Source of the DNA: Mucilaginibacter sp. L3T2-6
GTDB lineage: Bacteria > Bacteroidota > Bacteroidia > Sphingobacteriales > Sphingobacteriaceae
Direction: 5' to 3'
Assembly (NCBI RefSeq): GCF_030519355.1
Contig: NZ_JAUMKC010000019.1
Coordinates: 52,859 to 116,858, forward strand
Length of the DNA: 64,000 nt
The notes beneath the pieces are model-generated. The model saw nothing but the letters and a program-made list of their open reading frames with translations. It did no database searches and was not told the origin of the DNA. Both the position numbers and the translations under genes were made by a program. Positions 17,245 to 26,196 of the stretch are shown piece after piece (positions within the stretch are counted from its first letter, which is position 1; the number at the start of each line of letters is the position of its first letter).

Positions 17245-17258
17245 TGCAATCGATTGCA
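17245..17258. promoter_or_regulatory. Probable LacI-family operator between xylB and the regulator
   Basis: TGCAATCGATTGCA is a perfect palindrome with the central CG typical of LacI/GalR-family operators. It lies between divergent starts (xylB at 17183, regulator at 17290), so a bound repressor could block both promoters. Each half contains TTG, a candidate Bacteroidota -33 element. Binding itself is inference. Confidence 0.75.
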
Positions 17259-17289
17259 CAAATTTATTTTGTCATCTTTACAGAGATTT

Positions 17290-18321
17290 ATGAACAGTAA
17301 AAAGGGCGTCACCATTTACGACATAGCGCAGCAGTTGAAGATCACACCTTCGATGGTATCGCGTGCACTAAGCGGCAACGGTTATGTAAACGATGCTACC
17401 CGCCAGTTAGTGCGGGAAACTGCCGAGGCGCTTAATTATAAACGTAACACCGTTGCTTCGAACCTGCGTATGGGGCAAACCAAGACAATTGGCGTAATTG
17501 TACCGCGCATAAACCAAAATTTTTTTGCGAACGTAATCGCCGGTATAGAAAATATCGCCTACGAGAAGGGCTACAGCCTGATTATCTGTCAAAGTGACGA
17601 ACAGAATGAAAAAGAGGTAAAATCAGTGAACACGCTGATCAACCAACGGGTGGAGTGTATCGTGATATCCGTATCTGCAGACAGTTATAATTACAAACAC
17701 CTGCAAAACGTCATAGACCAGGGCATACAGCTGATACAATTTGACCGCGTTGCTGAGGATTTGGATACCCTTAAGGTCATAAATGACAATGAGCAAGCCT
17801 CGTTCGACGCAATTAGACATTTGATTGAGCAGGGCTATAAAAAAATTGCGCTGCTTGAAGGGCCGCAAAACCTGGCTATCTTCCGCCAACGTAAAAACGG
17901 ATACCTAAGGGCACTGAAGCAACATGGCCTGCCGGTAAAAGATGATTACATTATTGAAAATGCCTGGACAAAAGAACTTGGCGCAGCCGCAACAAAAAAA
18001 CTACTTGGCTTCAACGATGCGCCTGACGCAATATTTGCTTCTACCTCAGACTTCTCCGCACTCGGTGTGCTCGAGGTTGCTAATCAGCTTAATATAAAAG
18101 TCCCCTCGCAATTAGGTATTTGCGGTTATTCTAATGAGGCATTTACAGAGATTACCAGCCCGTCTATCACTACCGTAGACCAGTACAGCGTTGATATGGG
18201 TAAAACTGTTGCGAATTTATTTTTTGACAGAATAGAAGAACAGGCCGATGCCATAGCTGCCAAAACGGTAAGTATTAAACCGGAATTGATTATCAGAGGG
18301 TCGACTAGCCGAATGGTTTGA
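17290..18321 (+). CDS. LacI family transcriptional regulator, probable xylose operon repressor
   Basis: A 343-aa regulator starting at ATG 17290; the frame is open from TTG 17254 but the upstream extension overlaps the operator and precedes the normal LacI start. The N-terminal helix-turn-helix reads VTIYDIAQQL then TPSMVSRALSGN, followed by a hinge and a periplasmic-binding-like sugar domain (TIGVIVPRINQNFFANVIAGIE split across GVIVPRI and FFANVIAGIE; later IFASTSDFSALGV). It is divergent from xylB, with the perfect palindrome between them, so regulation of xylBA and the symporter is likely. Confidence 0.9.
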   Translation: MNSKKGVTIYDIAQQLKITPSMVSRALSGNGYVNDATRQLVRETAEALNYKRNTVASNLRMGQTKTIGVIVPRINQNFFANVIAGIENIAYEKGYSLIICQSDEQNEKEVKSVNTLINQRVECIVISVSADSYNYKHLQNVIDQGIQLIQFDRVAEDLDTLKVINDNEQASFDAIRHLIEQGYKKIALLEGPQNLAIFRQRKNGYLRALKQHGLPVKDDYIIENAWTKELGAAATKKLLGFNDAPDAIFASTSDFSALGVLEVANQLNIKVPSQLGICGYSNEAFTEITSPSITTVDQYSVDMGKTVANLFFDRIEEQADAIAAKTVSIKPELIIRGSTSRMV

Positions 18322-18332
18322 GCCGGTAATCC

Positions 18333-18364
18333 TGAGTCGAAAATGTATCGATACTTCCGACTCA
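18333..18364. terminator. Hairpin between converging regulator and FKBP genes
   Basis: TGAGTCG (18333-18339) pairs with CGACTCA (18358-18364); the loop contains a second palindrome GTATCGATAC (18345-18354). It lies between two convergent stop codons (18321 and 18387). There is no T-run, so it is a weak or non-canonical bidirectional terminator. Confidence 0.45.
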
Positions 18365-18386
18365 AGACTATTGACTTATGACCCGA

Positions 18387-18884
18387 TTAATGATGATGGT
18401 GTCCGTCCGGGCCGTGCGCGTGACCATGCGACAATTCCTCAGGAGTTGCCGGGCGGACATTAATAATGTTTCCTTTAAAATGCAGTTCCCGGCCAGCCAT
18501 AGGGTGATTCAGATCAACGATAACGCCATCTTCTGCAATTGAAGCAACAACACCCTGGAAACGGTTGCCGTTGTTATCCTGCAAAGGTAATATACTGCCA
18601 ATTTCGGGAATTCCTGATTCGTTAAACATTTCCCTGGGTAAATTTGCAACCGCCTCATCGTCATATTCACCATAAGCATCTTCAGCCGAGAGGCTGAAAT
18701 CATAGCTATCTTCGGTCGACAATTCGCTCAGGTTTTCTTCGAATTTCGGAAGCATTTGTCCTGCGCCGTATAAAAATGTTAGCGGCTGTTCTTCGGTAGC
18801 GCTTTCTTGCAATACTTCCGAGCCATCCTGGTCAACATACAAGTCATATGTAAGCGATACCACGTGTTGAGGTTCAATTTTCAT
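18387..18884 (-). CDS. FKBP-type peptidyl-prolyl cis-trans isomerase, SlyD-like
   Basis: A 165-aa protein with the SlyD-type arrangement of a split FKBP domain and an inserted chaperone flap: VSLTYDLYVDQDG, PLTFLYGAGQMLPKFEENL, SAEDAYGEYD and the C-terminal DLNHPMAGRELHF. The tail is histidine-rich (HGHAHGPDGHHHH), as in nickel-binding SlyD proteins. Expected to be a cytoplasmic prolyl isomerase/chaperone, possibly with metal storage. It has no signal peptide. Confidence 0.9.
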   Translation of the reverse strand: MKIEPQHVVSLTYDLYVDQDGSEVLQESATEEQPLTFLYGAGQMLPKFEENLSELSTEDSYDFSLSAEDAYGEYDDEAVANLPREMFNESGIPEIGSILPLQDNNGNRFQGVVASIAEDGVIVDLNHPMAGRELHFKGNIINVRPATPEELSHGHAHGPDGHHHH

Positions 18885-18942
18885 GATAAATGTGTTTTTA
18901 TGATTTTTTGTTAATTACGCCGATTAGATCTTGCCATCGGTA

Positions 18943-20946
18943 CTATTCTATCTGTTTTAATGCTTGTTCAGTGTCTGTTGCCGGCAGTCCGCAAGTTCTG
19001 TCTTTACATATATAGATTTGTGTTTCAGCGTCAAACTTTCCCTGCAGCAAAGGTAAACTTCCTTTTTTACCGCCCAACATTATTTTGTTCGGGATGTAGT
19101 TATTCTCAATTTCTCGTCGTTTGACCTCAAAATCGTTGCCGGTAATAGCGATTTCATAAGTTCCAAACACCTCTTCCATTAGCAGCATAGTCCAGTTTGA
19201 ATAGCTGGATCCGTATCTGGCCATATGCGGCACAATGTTCCGCAGCATTTGCGCTGAAATTTGCGCGTAATTTTCATCGTCAAATAACAGGCCAAGTTTT
19301 TTAAGAATGCGCGCCATTACCGAGTTAGACGACGGAATTACGCCATCCATAATCTCCGGTTTGCGGGCTATAAGTTGTTCATCATCATTGGCAGTAAAGT
19401 AAAAAATACCGCCTTCTGCATTATAATAATGCTTTATTGCATTATCGGTTAAAGTTCTTGCATGCCTGAGCCAAAGTTCATCAAAGGTTACCTCGTACAA
19501 AGCGATAAACGCGTCTATGACATTCGCATAGTCATCCAGAAAGGCGACAGTCTGCGCAGTTTCGCCGGGATTGTAAACACGCGTCAGCCTGTCATTATTC
19601 CCTAAAAAACTATTCAACATGAAGCTCGCATTTTTTAGGGCAATGCCGAGGTATTCCGGCTTATTAAATACTCTGTAGGCGTCACAAAGCCCCTTCAGCA
19701 TCAAGCCATTCCAGGAGGCGAGTATCTTATTATCCAATCCAGGGCGGATCCGGTAGGCCCGCACATTAAATATTTTTCGTCGTGCTGCCTTTATTTCTTT
19801 GATCAAATCATCAACCGATAGACCTAACTTTTCAGCCAGACTCTCGTCACTATCTTTCCTGAATAGAACGTTGGAGCTTTCTTCCTCCCAGTTACCTTTT
19901 TCGGTGATATTATAGTAGATACAGAAAAGTTCAGCTTCATTGCCTAAAATTTCCTCAATCTCAGCTTTGGTGAAAATATAAAATTTCCCTTCCTTACCGT
20001 CGCTGTCTGCATCAAGGGCAGAGTAAAAACCATAATCAGCAGACATCAGCTCACGCTTGCAGAAGTCAACTATCTCTCCAACCGTTTGTTCATATAGTTT
20101 ATCTGGCTGCCAGGCGTAAGCCTCTGCATATAAGCTAATAAGTTGAGCATTATCGTACAACATCTTTTCAAAATGCGGTACATGCCAGTGATCATCTACC
20201 GAGTAACGGGCAAAACCGCCGCCAACATGGTCATAAATACCACCGAATGCCATTTTCTGTAAGGTTAATCTGGCAGCATCCGCTATTTCCCTATCTTTCA
20301 TTAAATGTGCATAACGTACCAGGCATTGCCAGTTATTGGGCATCGGGAATTTTGGCGATGAACCGAGGCCACCCTCCCGTTTATCAAAATAACGGCTCCA
20401 GGCGTCTACAATAGTCTTTAAGTCCGCTTTGGTATATTCTTGTTTCTCTTTTACAAACGAAACAGACTCATATTGCTGAATTCCTTCAGTAAGGCGCGTT
20501 GCATATTCCTCGGCTTCTTCAGGTTTAGTATTATAAAAATCAGCCAGGCTGTATAATAAACTCGCCCAGTCCTGCTTGCGAAAATAAGTACCACCATAGA
20601 TAGGCCGCTGGTCGGGCAGGCAAATGCAGTTAAGCGGCCACCCCCCCCTTCCGCTCATCAGCTGCACAGCGCTCATATAAATCTGGTCCACATCAGGCCG
20701 TTCTTCCCTGTCCACCTTAATGCACACAAAATATTCGTTCATTAAGGCGGCTATGCTTTCATCCTCGAAGCTTTCATGCTCCATTACGTGGCACCAATGG
20801 CAGGCCGAATAGCCGACGCTTACCAATATCAGTTTATTTTCGGTTTTGGCTTTTTGCAAGGCTTCAACTCCCCAGGGATACCAGTCGACCGGGTTATTGG
20901 CATGTTGCAAAAGGTACGGCGAAGTGGATTTGGCAAGTCGATTCAT
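18943..20946 (-). CDS. DUF255 thioredoxin-fold protein (YyaL/SPATA20-like)
   Basis: A 667-aa protein. The N-terminal DUF255 thioredoxin-like domain has the signature NPVDWYPWG and CHWC (Cys49-Cys52) followed by HVMEHESFED. The remainder is an (alpha/alpha)6-barrel-like region resembling N-acylglucosamine epimerases (HVPHFEKMLYDNA, ASWNGLMLKGL). Length matches the family. The function of this widespread family is not settled. The gene follows a near-consensus -7 element (CACCTTTG, minus strand, about 20960) and lies upstream of the FKBP gene with 58 nt between them. Confidence 0.87.
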   Translation of the reverse strand: MNRLAKSTSPYLLQHANNPVDWYPWGVEALQKAKTENKLILVSVGYSACHWCHVMEHESFEDESIAALMNEYFVCIKVDREERPDVDQIYMSAVQLMSGRGGWPLNCICLPDQRPIYGGTYFRKQDWASLLYSLADFYNTKPEEAEEYATRLTEGIQQYESVSFVKEKQEYTKADLKTIVDAWSRYFDKREGGLGSSPKFPMPNNWQCLVRYAHLMKDREIADAARLTLQKMAFGGIYDHVGGGFARYSVDDHWHVPHFEKMLYDNAQLISLYAEAYAWQPDKLYEQTVGEIVDFCKRELMSADYGFYSALDADSDGKEGKFYIFTKAEIEEILGNEAELFCIYYNITEKGNWEEESSNVLFRKDSDESLAEKLGLSVDDLIKEIKAARRKIFNVRAYRIRPGLDNKILASWNGLMLKGLCDAYRVFNKPEYLGIALKNASFMLNSFLGNNDRLTRVYNPGETAQTVAFLDDYANVIDAFIALYEVTFDELWLRHARTLTDNAIKHYYNAEGGIFYFTANDDEQLIARKPEIMDGVIPSSNSVMARILKKLGLLFDDENYAQISAQMLRNIVPHMARYGSSYSNWTMLLMEEVFGTYEIAITGNDFEVKRREIENNYIPNKIMLGGKKGSLPLLQGKFDAETQIYICKDRTCGLPATDTEQALKQIE

Positions 20947-21216
20947 AGCAAATGTTTACACGCAAAGGTGCGAATATTACCGGGCTTTATTTGGAAAGCA
21001 ACTGGGATCTGGAAAAGTTTTCGGAAAGTAACATTGAAGTCCTGATAATAGCGTGATTATTGCGCTTAAGCCCAATGAGCATGGTCAGATATTTTTATTT
21101 AAAGCCGTGATGAATTTTGCTTTTTTATGCGCACTGTAATTTTTTAGTTTGATAGCAGCCGGCATGCGGATTTCAATATTTAAATCATTAAATATGCAAT
21201 AGTTAAACCCTTTCGC

Positions 21217-23748
21217 ATGGCCGTATTAAAAAAGCGTGTTCCTTTGTCACCAATTCTAATTTTCGTTGTTTCAGTATCGTTCGCACAACAGGCAAAAAAA
21301 GCGCAGGTCAAACATGCCGTGTCGGCACTTGAGCAACTGTTCGTTAACCCGCCTGAATCGGCCAAACCTGGTGTTTTATGGATGTGGATGGGCGCCAATG
21401 TTAGTAAGGCAGGCATTACCAGGGACTTGGAAGCCTTAAAGGAAGAGGGATTTAACTCAACCACCACCATCAGCCTGGCCGATATTACCAATCCATGGGG
21501 TGCGCCGATTGAAAAAGATCCGACACCCGAAGTGATAGCATGGACCGAGCCATGGTGGAAGCTTATTGAACATGCAGCGCTTGAGTCCAAACGCCTGGGC
21601 ATGAAAATGGGTATGTTCAACGGTGCCGGGTACGCTACCAGCGGCGGCACCTGGATTACACCGGATTTGTCGATGCAGCAATTGTGTTGGTCGCAAGAGC
21701 GGATAAACGGCGGCAAAGGGAAACAGCAAATAGAATTGAGCCGGCCAACGGTTAATCCTCGCGCGAATGCCCGTTTCCCCACTTACAACCCTAAAAACGG
21801 AAAAATCGAGCTACCGGAGATACCTGAGCGCAAAACCTATTATAAAGATATAGCTATTATTGCTATGCCCGCGCGAGATACAGTGTCAAAGAAAAACATC
21901 ATCGAGCTGACGCCTTTGATGACACCGGCGGGAAAGCTGCAATGGGATGCGCCTCCGGGAGAGTGGGTAATTTATCGCTTCGGCCATACCCTGCTTGGCG
22001 AAAAAGGGCAGCCGGCGCAATGGCAGGCATCAGGCTTTGAATGCGATAAAATGAATCCAGAAGCCGTGTCTTTTCACGTTGACCATATAATAAACCAAAT
22101 GAAAAGCCACCTGGGCGACCTGGTGGGCACTACAGTCGACCACATATATTTCGACAGCTACGAAGAAAACGATGCCACCTGGACGCCAAAGATGCGCGAA
22201 GAATTCGCCAGTCGCAGGGGATATGATATTTTGCCTTACCTGGCCACGTTTGCCGGCCGGACAATCGAGGGCCGTGAACAAACCGATCGCTTCAGGCAGG
22301 ATTTTTACAATACAATTCAGGATTTATACCGCGACATTTACTTTACTATCATCGCAAAAAAACTAAAAGCCGCTAATCTGAAATTTCTGAGCGAAGCATA
22401 CGGCGGTCCCTGGAAAGTTGATGAAGTTCTGCCGATGGTAACCAATGTTATGGGTGAATTCTGGACACACGACGGCACATTTGCTCCTTATGAGTTAGAT
22501 GGCGTAATTGCCGGCCTGCGCAAGACCAACCAGAATATACTCGTGGCCGAGGCATTTACCGGGCAGCCTGCCGATAGCAAATGGACGGAAACACCCGCAT
22601 TTTTAAAGCCGATTGGTGATGAGGCCTTTTGCGCCGGGGTAAATAAAATTTTGATACATCGTTTCGTGCACCAGCCCTGGGACAGTAAATACCTGCCCGG
22701 CGCTACCATGGGCCAATGGGGAACACATTTCGACCGCACGCAAACCTGGTGGAAACCGGCCAAAGCTTTTGTTTATTACCTGCGTCGTTGTTCTGCAGTG
22801 TTGCAATGGGGACGTTATGTGCCCAATACGCTTGATGATTTTAGTCTGAAACCCGGTAATATCAATATGGTGGTAAAATGTATCCATCGTAAAGAAAAGG
22901 GTACCGATCTTTATTTCGTAGCTAATACATCCCATTATCCAGGGAAGGCCATTTGTACATTTAATGTTTCGGGTATGCAGCCGGAATTATGGGATCCGGT
23001 GACCGGCCAAATGCGCGATCTGAAGGATTTCAGCGAAAATGGCGCCAAAACAACCATAGAGATAAACTTCGACGACGCACAAAGTTTCTTTATTGTGTTC
23101 CGTAAAAAACTTACCGGGCAGGGCCTGTTGCGCAAGCCGAATTTTGCCGCAGCGAAAACGGTAGCTGACATCGGCGGTCCGTGGACAGTAAAGTTTGATG
23201 CCGCCTGGGGCGGACCGCAAAATCCGGTTAAGTTTGACGTACTAAGCGATTGGGCCATAAATAGTAACAGAGGTATTAAATATTACAGCGGCACCGCTGT
23301 CTATACCAAATCATTTGAAATACCGAACACCGACCTGGCCAAATTGAACAGCATTGCTTACATTGATCTTGGCCAGGTTGACAATATTGCCAGGGTGTTT
23401 ATAAATGATAAAGAAGCGGGAGTGATCTGGACTGCGCCCTGGAAAATAGCCATTCCATCATCTATACTTAAAACTACCAATGAACTGCGGATAGAGGTAA
23501 CCAACACTTGGGCTAACCGCCTTATAGGTGATGAACAGGAACCACAGGATATGAAATGGGCCCCGGGTATGTACCTGTACAACAGCGGTGAGTATTTAAA
23601 AGAATTCCCGGACTGGTTTTTGAAGAATCAGCCACGGCCATCCAAAGGCAGGTATTGCTTTACCACCTGGAATTATTTCGACAGTCATTCCAAATTATCG
23701 CCATCAGGATTGCTGGGCCCGGTAAAGATCACAGAGGACGAGTATTAG
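21217..23748 (+). CDS. GH106-like glycosyl hydrolase (putative alpha-L-rhamnosidase)
   Basis: An 843-aa secreted enzyme. It has a signal peptide to about residue 24, then the family opening PPESAKPGVLWMWMGANVSK and GITRDLEALKEEGF. The central barrel includes HIYFDSYEENDATW and FWTHDGTFAPYE, and the C-terminal ~150 residues form a beta-sandwich like the sugar-binding domain of GH2 enzymes (YSGTAVYTKSF, VFINDKEAGVIWTAPW). This matches the glycosyl hydrolase 106 group, known for alpha-L-rhamnosidases of pectin and flavonoid glycosides. Starts at ATG 21217. The DinB gene follows 2 nt after the stop. Substrate inferred. Confidence 0.82.
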   Translation: MAVLKKRVPLSPILIFVVSVSFAQQAKKAQVKHAVSALEQLFVNPPESAKPGVLWMWMGANVSKAGITRDLEALKEEGFNSTTTISLADITNPWGAPIEKDPTPEVIAWTEPWWKLIEHAALESKRLGMKMGMFNGAGYATSGGTWITPDLSMQQLCWSQERINGGKGKQQIELSRPTVNPRANARFPTYNPKNGKIELPEIPERKTYYKDIAIIAMPARDTVSKKNIIELTPLMTPAGKLQWDAPPGEWVIYRFGHTLLGEKGQPAQWQASGFECDKMNPEAVSFHVDHIINQMKSHLGDLVGTTVDHIYFDSYEENDATWTPKMREEFASRRGYDILPYLATFAGRTIEGREQTDRFRQDFYNTIQDLYRDIYFTIIAKKLKAANLKFLSEAYGGPWKVDEVLPMVTNVMGEFWTHDGTFAPYELDGVIAGLRKTNQNILVAEAFTGQPADSKWTETPAFLKPIGDEAFCAGVNKILIHRFVHQPWDSKYLPGATMGQWGTHFDRTQTWWKPAKAFVYYLRRCSAVLQWGRYVPNTLDDFSLKPGNINMVVKCIHRKEKGTDLYFVANTSHYPGKAICTFNVSGMQPELWDPVTGQMRDLKDFSENGAKTTIEINFDDAQSFFIVFRKKLTGQGLLRKPNFAAAKTVADIGGPWTVKFDAAWGGPQNPVKFDVLSDWAINSNRGIKYYSGTAVYTKSFEIPNTDLAKLNSIAYIDLGQVDNIARVFINDKEAGVIWTAPWKIAIPSSILKTTNELRIEVTNTWANRLIGDEQEPQDMKWAPGMYLYNSGEYLKEFPDWFLKNQPRPSKGRYCFTTWNYFDSHSKLSPSGLLGPVKITEDEY

Positions 23749-23750
23749 CA

Positions 23751-24278
23751 ATGAGTAAAGTGAATTCCAACTTTTATTTTGAGCGGTTTAACGATACCAT
23801 ACAACAGTGGATTGATAACGTTGATCATTACAGCCTTGCAATGCTGCTGCAAAAACCGGCAGATAAATCATGGTCGCTCGGGCAGGTTTATATGCATATC
23901 ATTGATGATACGCACTATTTTGCTGAACAGATCAGGCTTGCCCTCAAAACAAATGACAATACTGATAAACCGATGCATGAAGATGCTATTATGATCTTTA
24001 AAAATGATGGCTTTCCTGATATTAAAATTGTTAATACTACAGCAGGTCAACCTCTTCAGCCATTTAATATAGCAGCTTTAAAAGATGACCTTAACACCAT
24101 TAAGCAGGAAATAGCCGCGCTTTGTGCAGATCACAACCTGGATTCTGCTCAAGGCAAAACCCGCCACCCCGGCTTGCTTTATTTCAGTGCGCTTGATTGG
24201 CTCCGGTTTGCAGAAATGCATATGCGGCATCATTTACGCCAAAAGAAAAGGATAGACGAAGAACTGTTCCAAAAGTAG
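23751..24278 (+). CDS. DinB family protein
   Basis: A 175-aa four-helix DinB/YfiT-type protein starting at ATG 23751, 2 nt after the GH106 stop; the frame is open further upstream but that overlaps the hydrolase. Metal-binding histidines are in the expected places: WSLGQVYMHIIDDTHY in helix 2 and FAEMHMRHHLRQKKR near the end. Such proteins include thiol-S-transferases and metal-dependent hydrolases of unclear substrate. Its coupling to a rhamnosidase-type gene has no obvious functional meaning. Confidence 0.82.
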   Translation: MSKVNSNFYFERFNDTIQQWIDNVDHYSLAMLLQKPADKSWSLGQVYMHIIDDTHYFAEQIRLALKTNDNTDKPMHEDAIMIFKNDGFPDIKIVNTTAGQPLQPFNIAALKDDLNTIKQEIAALCADHNLDSAQGKTRHPGLLYFSALDWLRFAEMHMRHHLRQKKRIDEELFQK

Positions 24279-24529
24279 ACCCCTAAAGCCTTAAAGGTTA
24301 CAACCAATTCAATCCCGATAAGGATATTCAGAACCAACTATAACCAATCCAGGCAATATTCATTTAATCGTAGTTTAAGTCGCGTAAAAATACGGTAGAA
24401 ATAAGGGAATTTTCCTCTTGCCGGTTATGGCGTTCGCCTCTTATCTTTATATAGATATATATAACACCTGTTGATATAACCAACGGTAAAATAACAAACC
24501 CCATTATTAAACCATTAAAATCGCAGAAA

Positions 24530-25369
24530 ATGTTAACCAAAAATCTGGCACTTATCAGTCAAAGCCGCTCAGTATCGGCAGACGACCTGAACGAAGTTGC
24601 AGCAGCACTTCAAAAACAGGTAAGCAGGGACGTGGCTCCTATCTGGGGCACAAAGGCAACCATAAACGTTTTTAAACATCTTAAATCGGTGCCCACGGGC
24701 TACTGGCCTGTTGTTATAAAAGACAATATACACCAGGCCGGAGCGGGCGGTTATCACTCCAAAAGACACAATCAGCCATTTGCACTAATACAAGCGGGCA
24801 ACGACTGGGTGCTATCTACAGGCCACGAGGTGCTTGAAATGTTGATTGATCCATGGGGTAATCAAACTGTTGCTGCAGATTCACTAAAACCGGGTCAGGG
24901 ACGCGTAATGTATTTGCTGGAAGCCTGTGACCCTTGTGAAGCCGGACAATTTGCGTACACCATTAACGGCATCACCGTGTCAGACTTTATAACCCCTAAC
25001 TACCATGACCCGGTAGCATCGGCCTCTGTGCGTTATAGTTTCACAGGCTCTATAAAAAAGCCCCGGGAAGTGCTGCCCGGCGGTTATCTCAGTTGGTTCG
25101 ATCCGGAAAGTCAGCAGATATGGCAAGCAATTAACCGTGGCAATGGGCTCGAATTTCGCGATCTGGGCACATCGCCAGGCGGATTTAGCCTAAGGCACTA
25201 TGTTGACTCGCAAATGAGACTTAAACCTGTTTTTCCCGACGGCTATTCAGCAAGCCTTGCAGAAAGCAAATTACTTGGCAATACATCAGCTGCAACCCGG
25301 GAAAAATCTTCATCGGCCGCAGCGGATATTTGGGAGGAAGATATTAACAGCTTAACGCGCAACATTTAA
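24530..25369 (+). CDS. Uncharacterised 279-aa protein with an HExxE motif
   Basis: I do not recognise this family with certainty. No signal peptide or membrane segment is visible. The most striking segment is STGHEVLEMLIDPWGN, with His99, Glu100 and Glu103, resembling a zincin helix in which the second histidine is replaced by glutamate. Other conserved-looking pieces are LLEACDPCEAGQFAY, SDFITPNYHDP and PGGYLSWFDPESQQIW. The polar C-terminal 50 residues look disordered. It stands alone with a terminator after it. A metal-dependent hydrolase or a protease-like fold is possible but not shown. Confidence 0.72.
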   Translation: MLTKNLALISQSRSVSADDLNEVAAALQKQVSRDVAPIWGTKATINVFKHLKSVPTGYWPVVIKDNIHQAGAGGYHSKRHNQPFALIQAGNDWVLSTGHEVLEMLIDPWGNQTVAADSLKPGQGRVMYLLEACDPCEAGQFAYTINGITVSDFITPNYHDPVASASVRYSFTGSIKKPREVLPGGYLSWFDPESQQIWQAINRGNGLEFRDLGTSPGGFSLRHYVDSQMRLKPVFPDGYSASLAESKLLGNTSAATREKSSSAAADIWEEDINSLTRNI

Positions 25370-25390
25370 GCCCAGCCGGAATCAGTTTAT

Positions 25391-25418
25391 AGCTCCCGGA
25401 ATAACCACGGGAGCTTTT
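25391..25418 (+). terminator. Rho-independent terminator after the 279-aa protein gene
   Basis: AGCTCCCG (25391-25398) pairs with CGGGAGCT (25408-25415) around a 9-nt loop and is followed by TTT on the plus strand, 22 nt after the stop codon. It may also serve the converging cytochrome b gene. Confidence 0.7.
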
Positions 25419-25442
25419 GATTTAGCAAAATCAGCAAACTTA

Positions 25443-26114
25443 TCATGACGCTTTACCGCCATTGATCATGTCTGAAGTAATACCACTGCTATCCTTTCTT
25501 TCTGCCAGTATTACGCCGGCAATATGTATTGCAATAAAGGTGAGTATGAGGTACATGGTGAACTGATGAACTTCCCTTATAGCGTGGATGGCCTTTAGCG
25601 CAGGCACATCGTCCTCAAAGGCGAGGCACAGGCCGGTTACCGCCATGATGATTATAAAAAGGTAAAAAATGGCGTATATGGTTTTAACCCAAAATTCATG
25701 CCTGGCTAATTCCCTATGCTGTTTTATCACCTGGTAGTCCTGGTAAGCAACTTTTATCTTGCGTATCAGTTTTTGGTCTGCGAGCTGAAAAAACTCAAGT
25801 ATGATCCTGAATATGACCAGCGCTGCCAATGTATAGCCTAAATATGTATGCAATGCCCAAACCTTGTCTGTCAACTCGTGCGCTACTGAACGTGCCTGTT
25901 CATCCGTTACCGATGCGCCGGCCTCATGCAGCGTATCTTTTATAAACGCTGCATTTTTGCGTCCTTTTAAAAGAGTCGAATTGAGCAATACAGTTAACAA
26001 TGAACCTGTTATAACAATAGCATTTAGCCAATGCCACAGCCGTAAAGGCGCTGAATATTTTTTTATTTGTTCCGGGTGCTCTACGTCTCTGCGTTTTGGT
26101 TCGATAACGGCCAT
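25443..26114 (-). CDS. Cytochrome b/b6-domain membrane protein (Ni/Fe-hydrogenase b-type subunit-like)
   Basis: A 223-aa protein from ATG 26114; the frame continues to 26162 but MAVIEPKRR fits the family start. Four hydrophobic helices are visible with candidate haem-ligand histidines in LRLWHWLNAIV (helix 1), WALHTYLGY (helix 2) and VHQFTMYLILTFIAIHIAGV (helix 4), as in di-haem cytochromes b of hydrogenases and thiosulfate reductases. No hydrogenase or other catalytic subunit is nearby, so it probably links a separately encoded dehydrogenase to the quinone pool. The outer-membrane protein gene lies upstream, same strand. Confidence 0.82.
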   Translation of the reverse strand: MAVIEPKRRDVEHPEQIKKYSAPLRLWHWLNAIVITGSLLTVLLNSTLLKGRKNAAFIKDTLHEAGASVTDEQARSVAHELTDKVWALHTYLGYTLAALVIFRIILEFFQLADQKLIRKIKVAYQDYQVIKQHRELARHEFWVKTIYAIFYLFIIIMAVTGLCLAFEDDVPALKAIHAIREVHQFTMYLILTFIAIHIAGVILAERKDSSGITSDMINGGKAS

Positions 26115-26196
26115 ATTTTTTAATTTAACTATGTAACTCTTTTTGGTAAGTAGTAACAACAAAATGTCCTTCCGGTTGGCGATAGATTACATTAAA

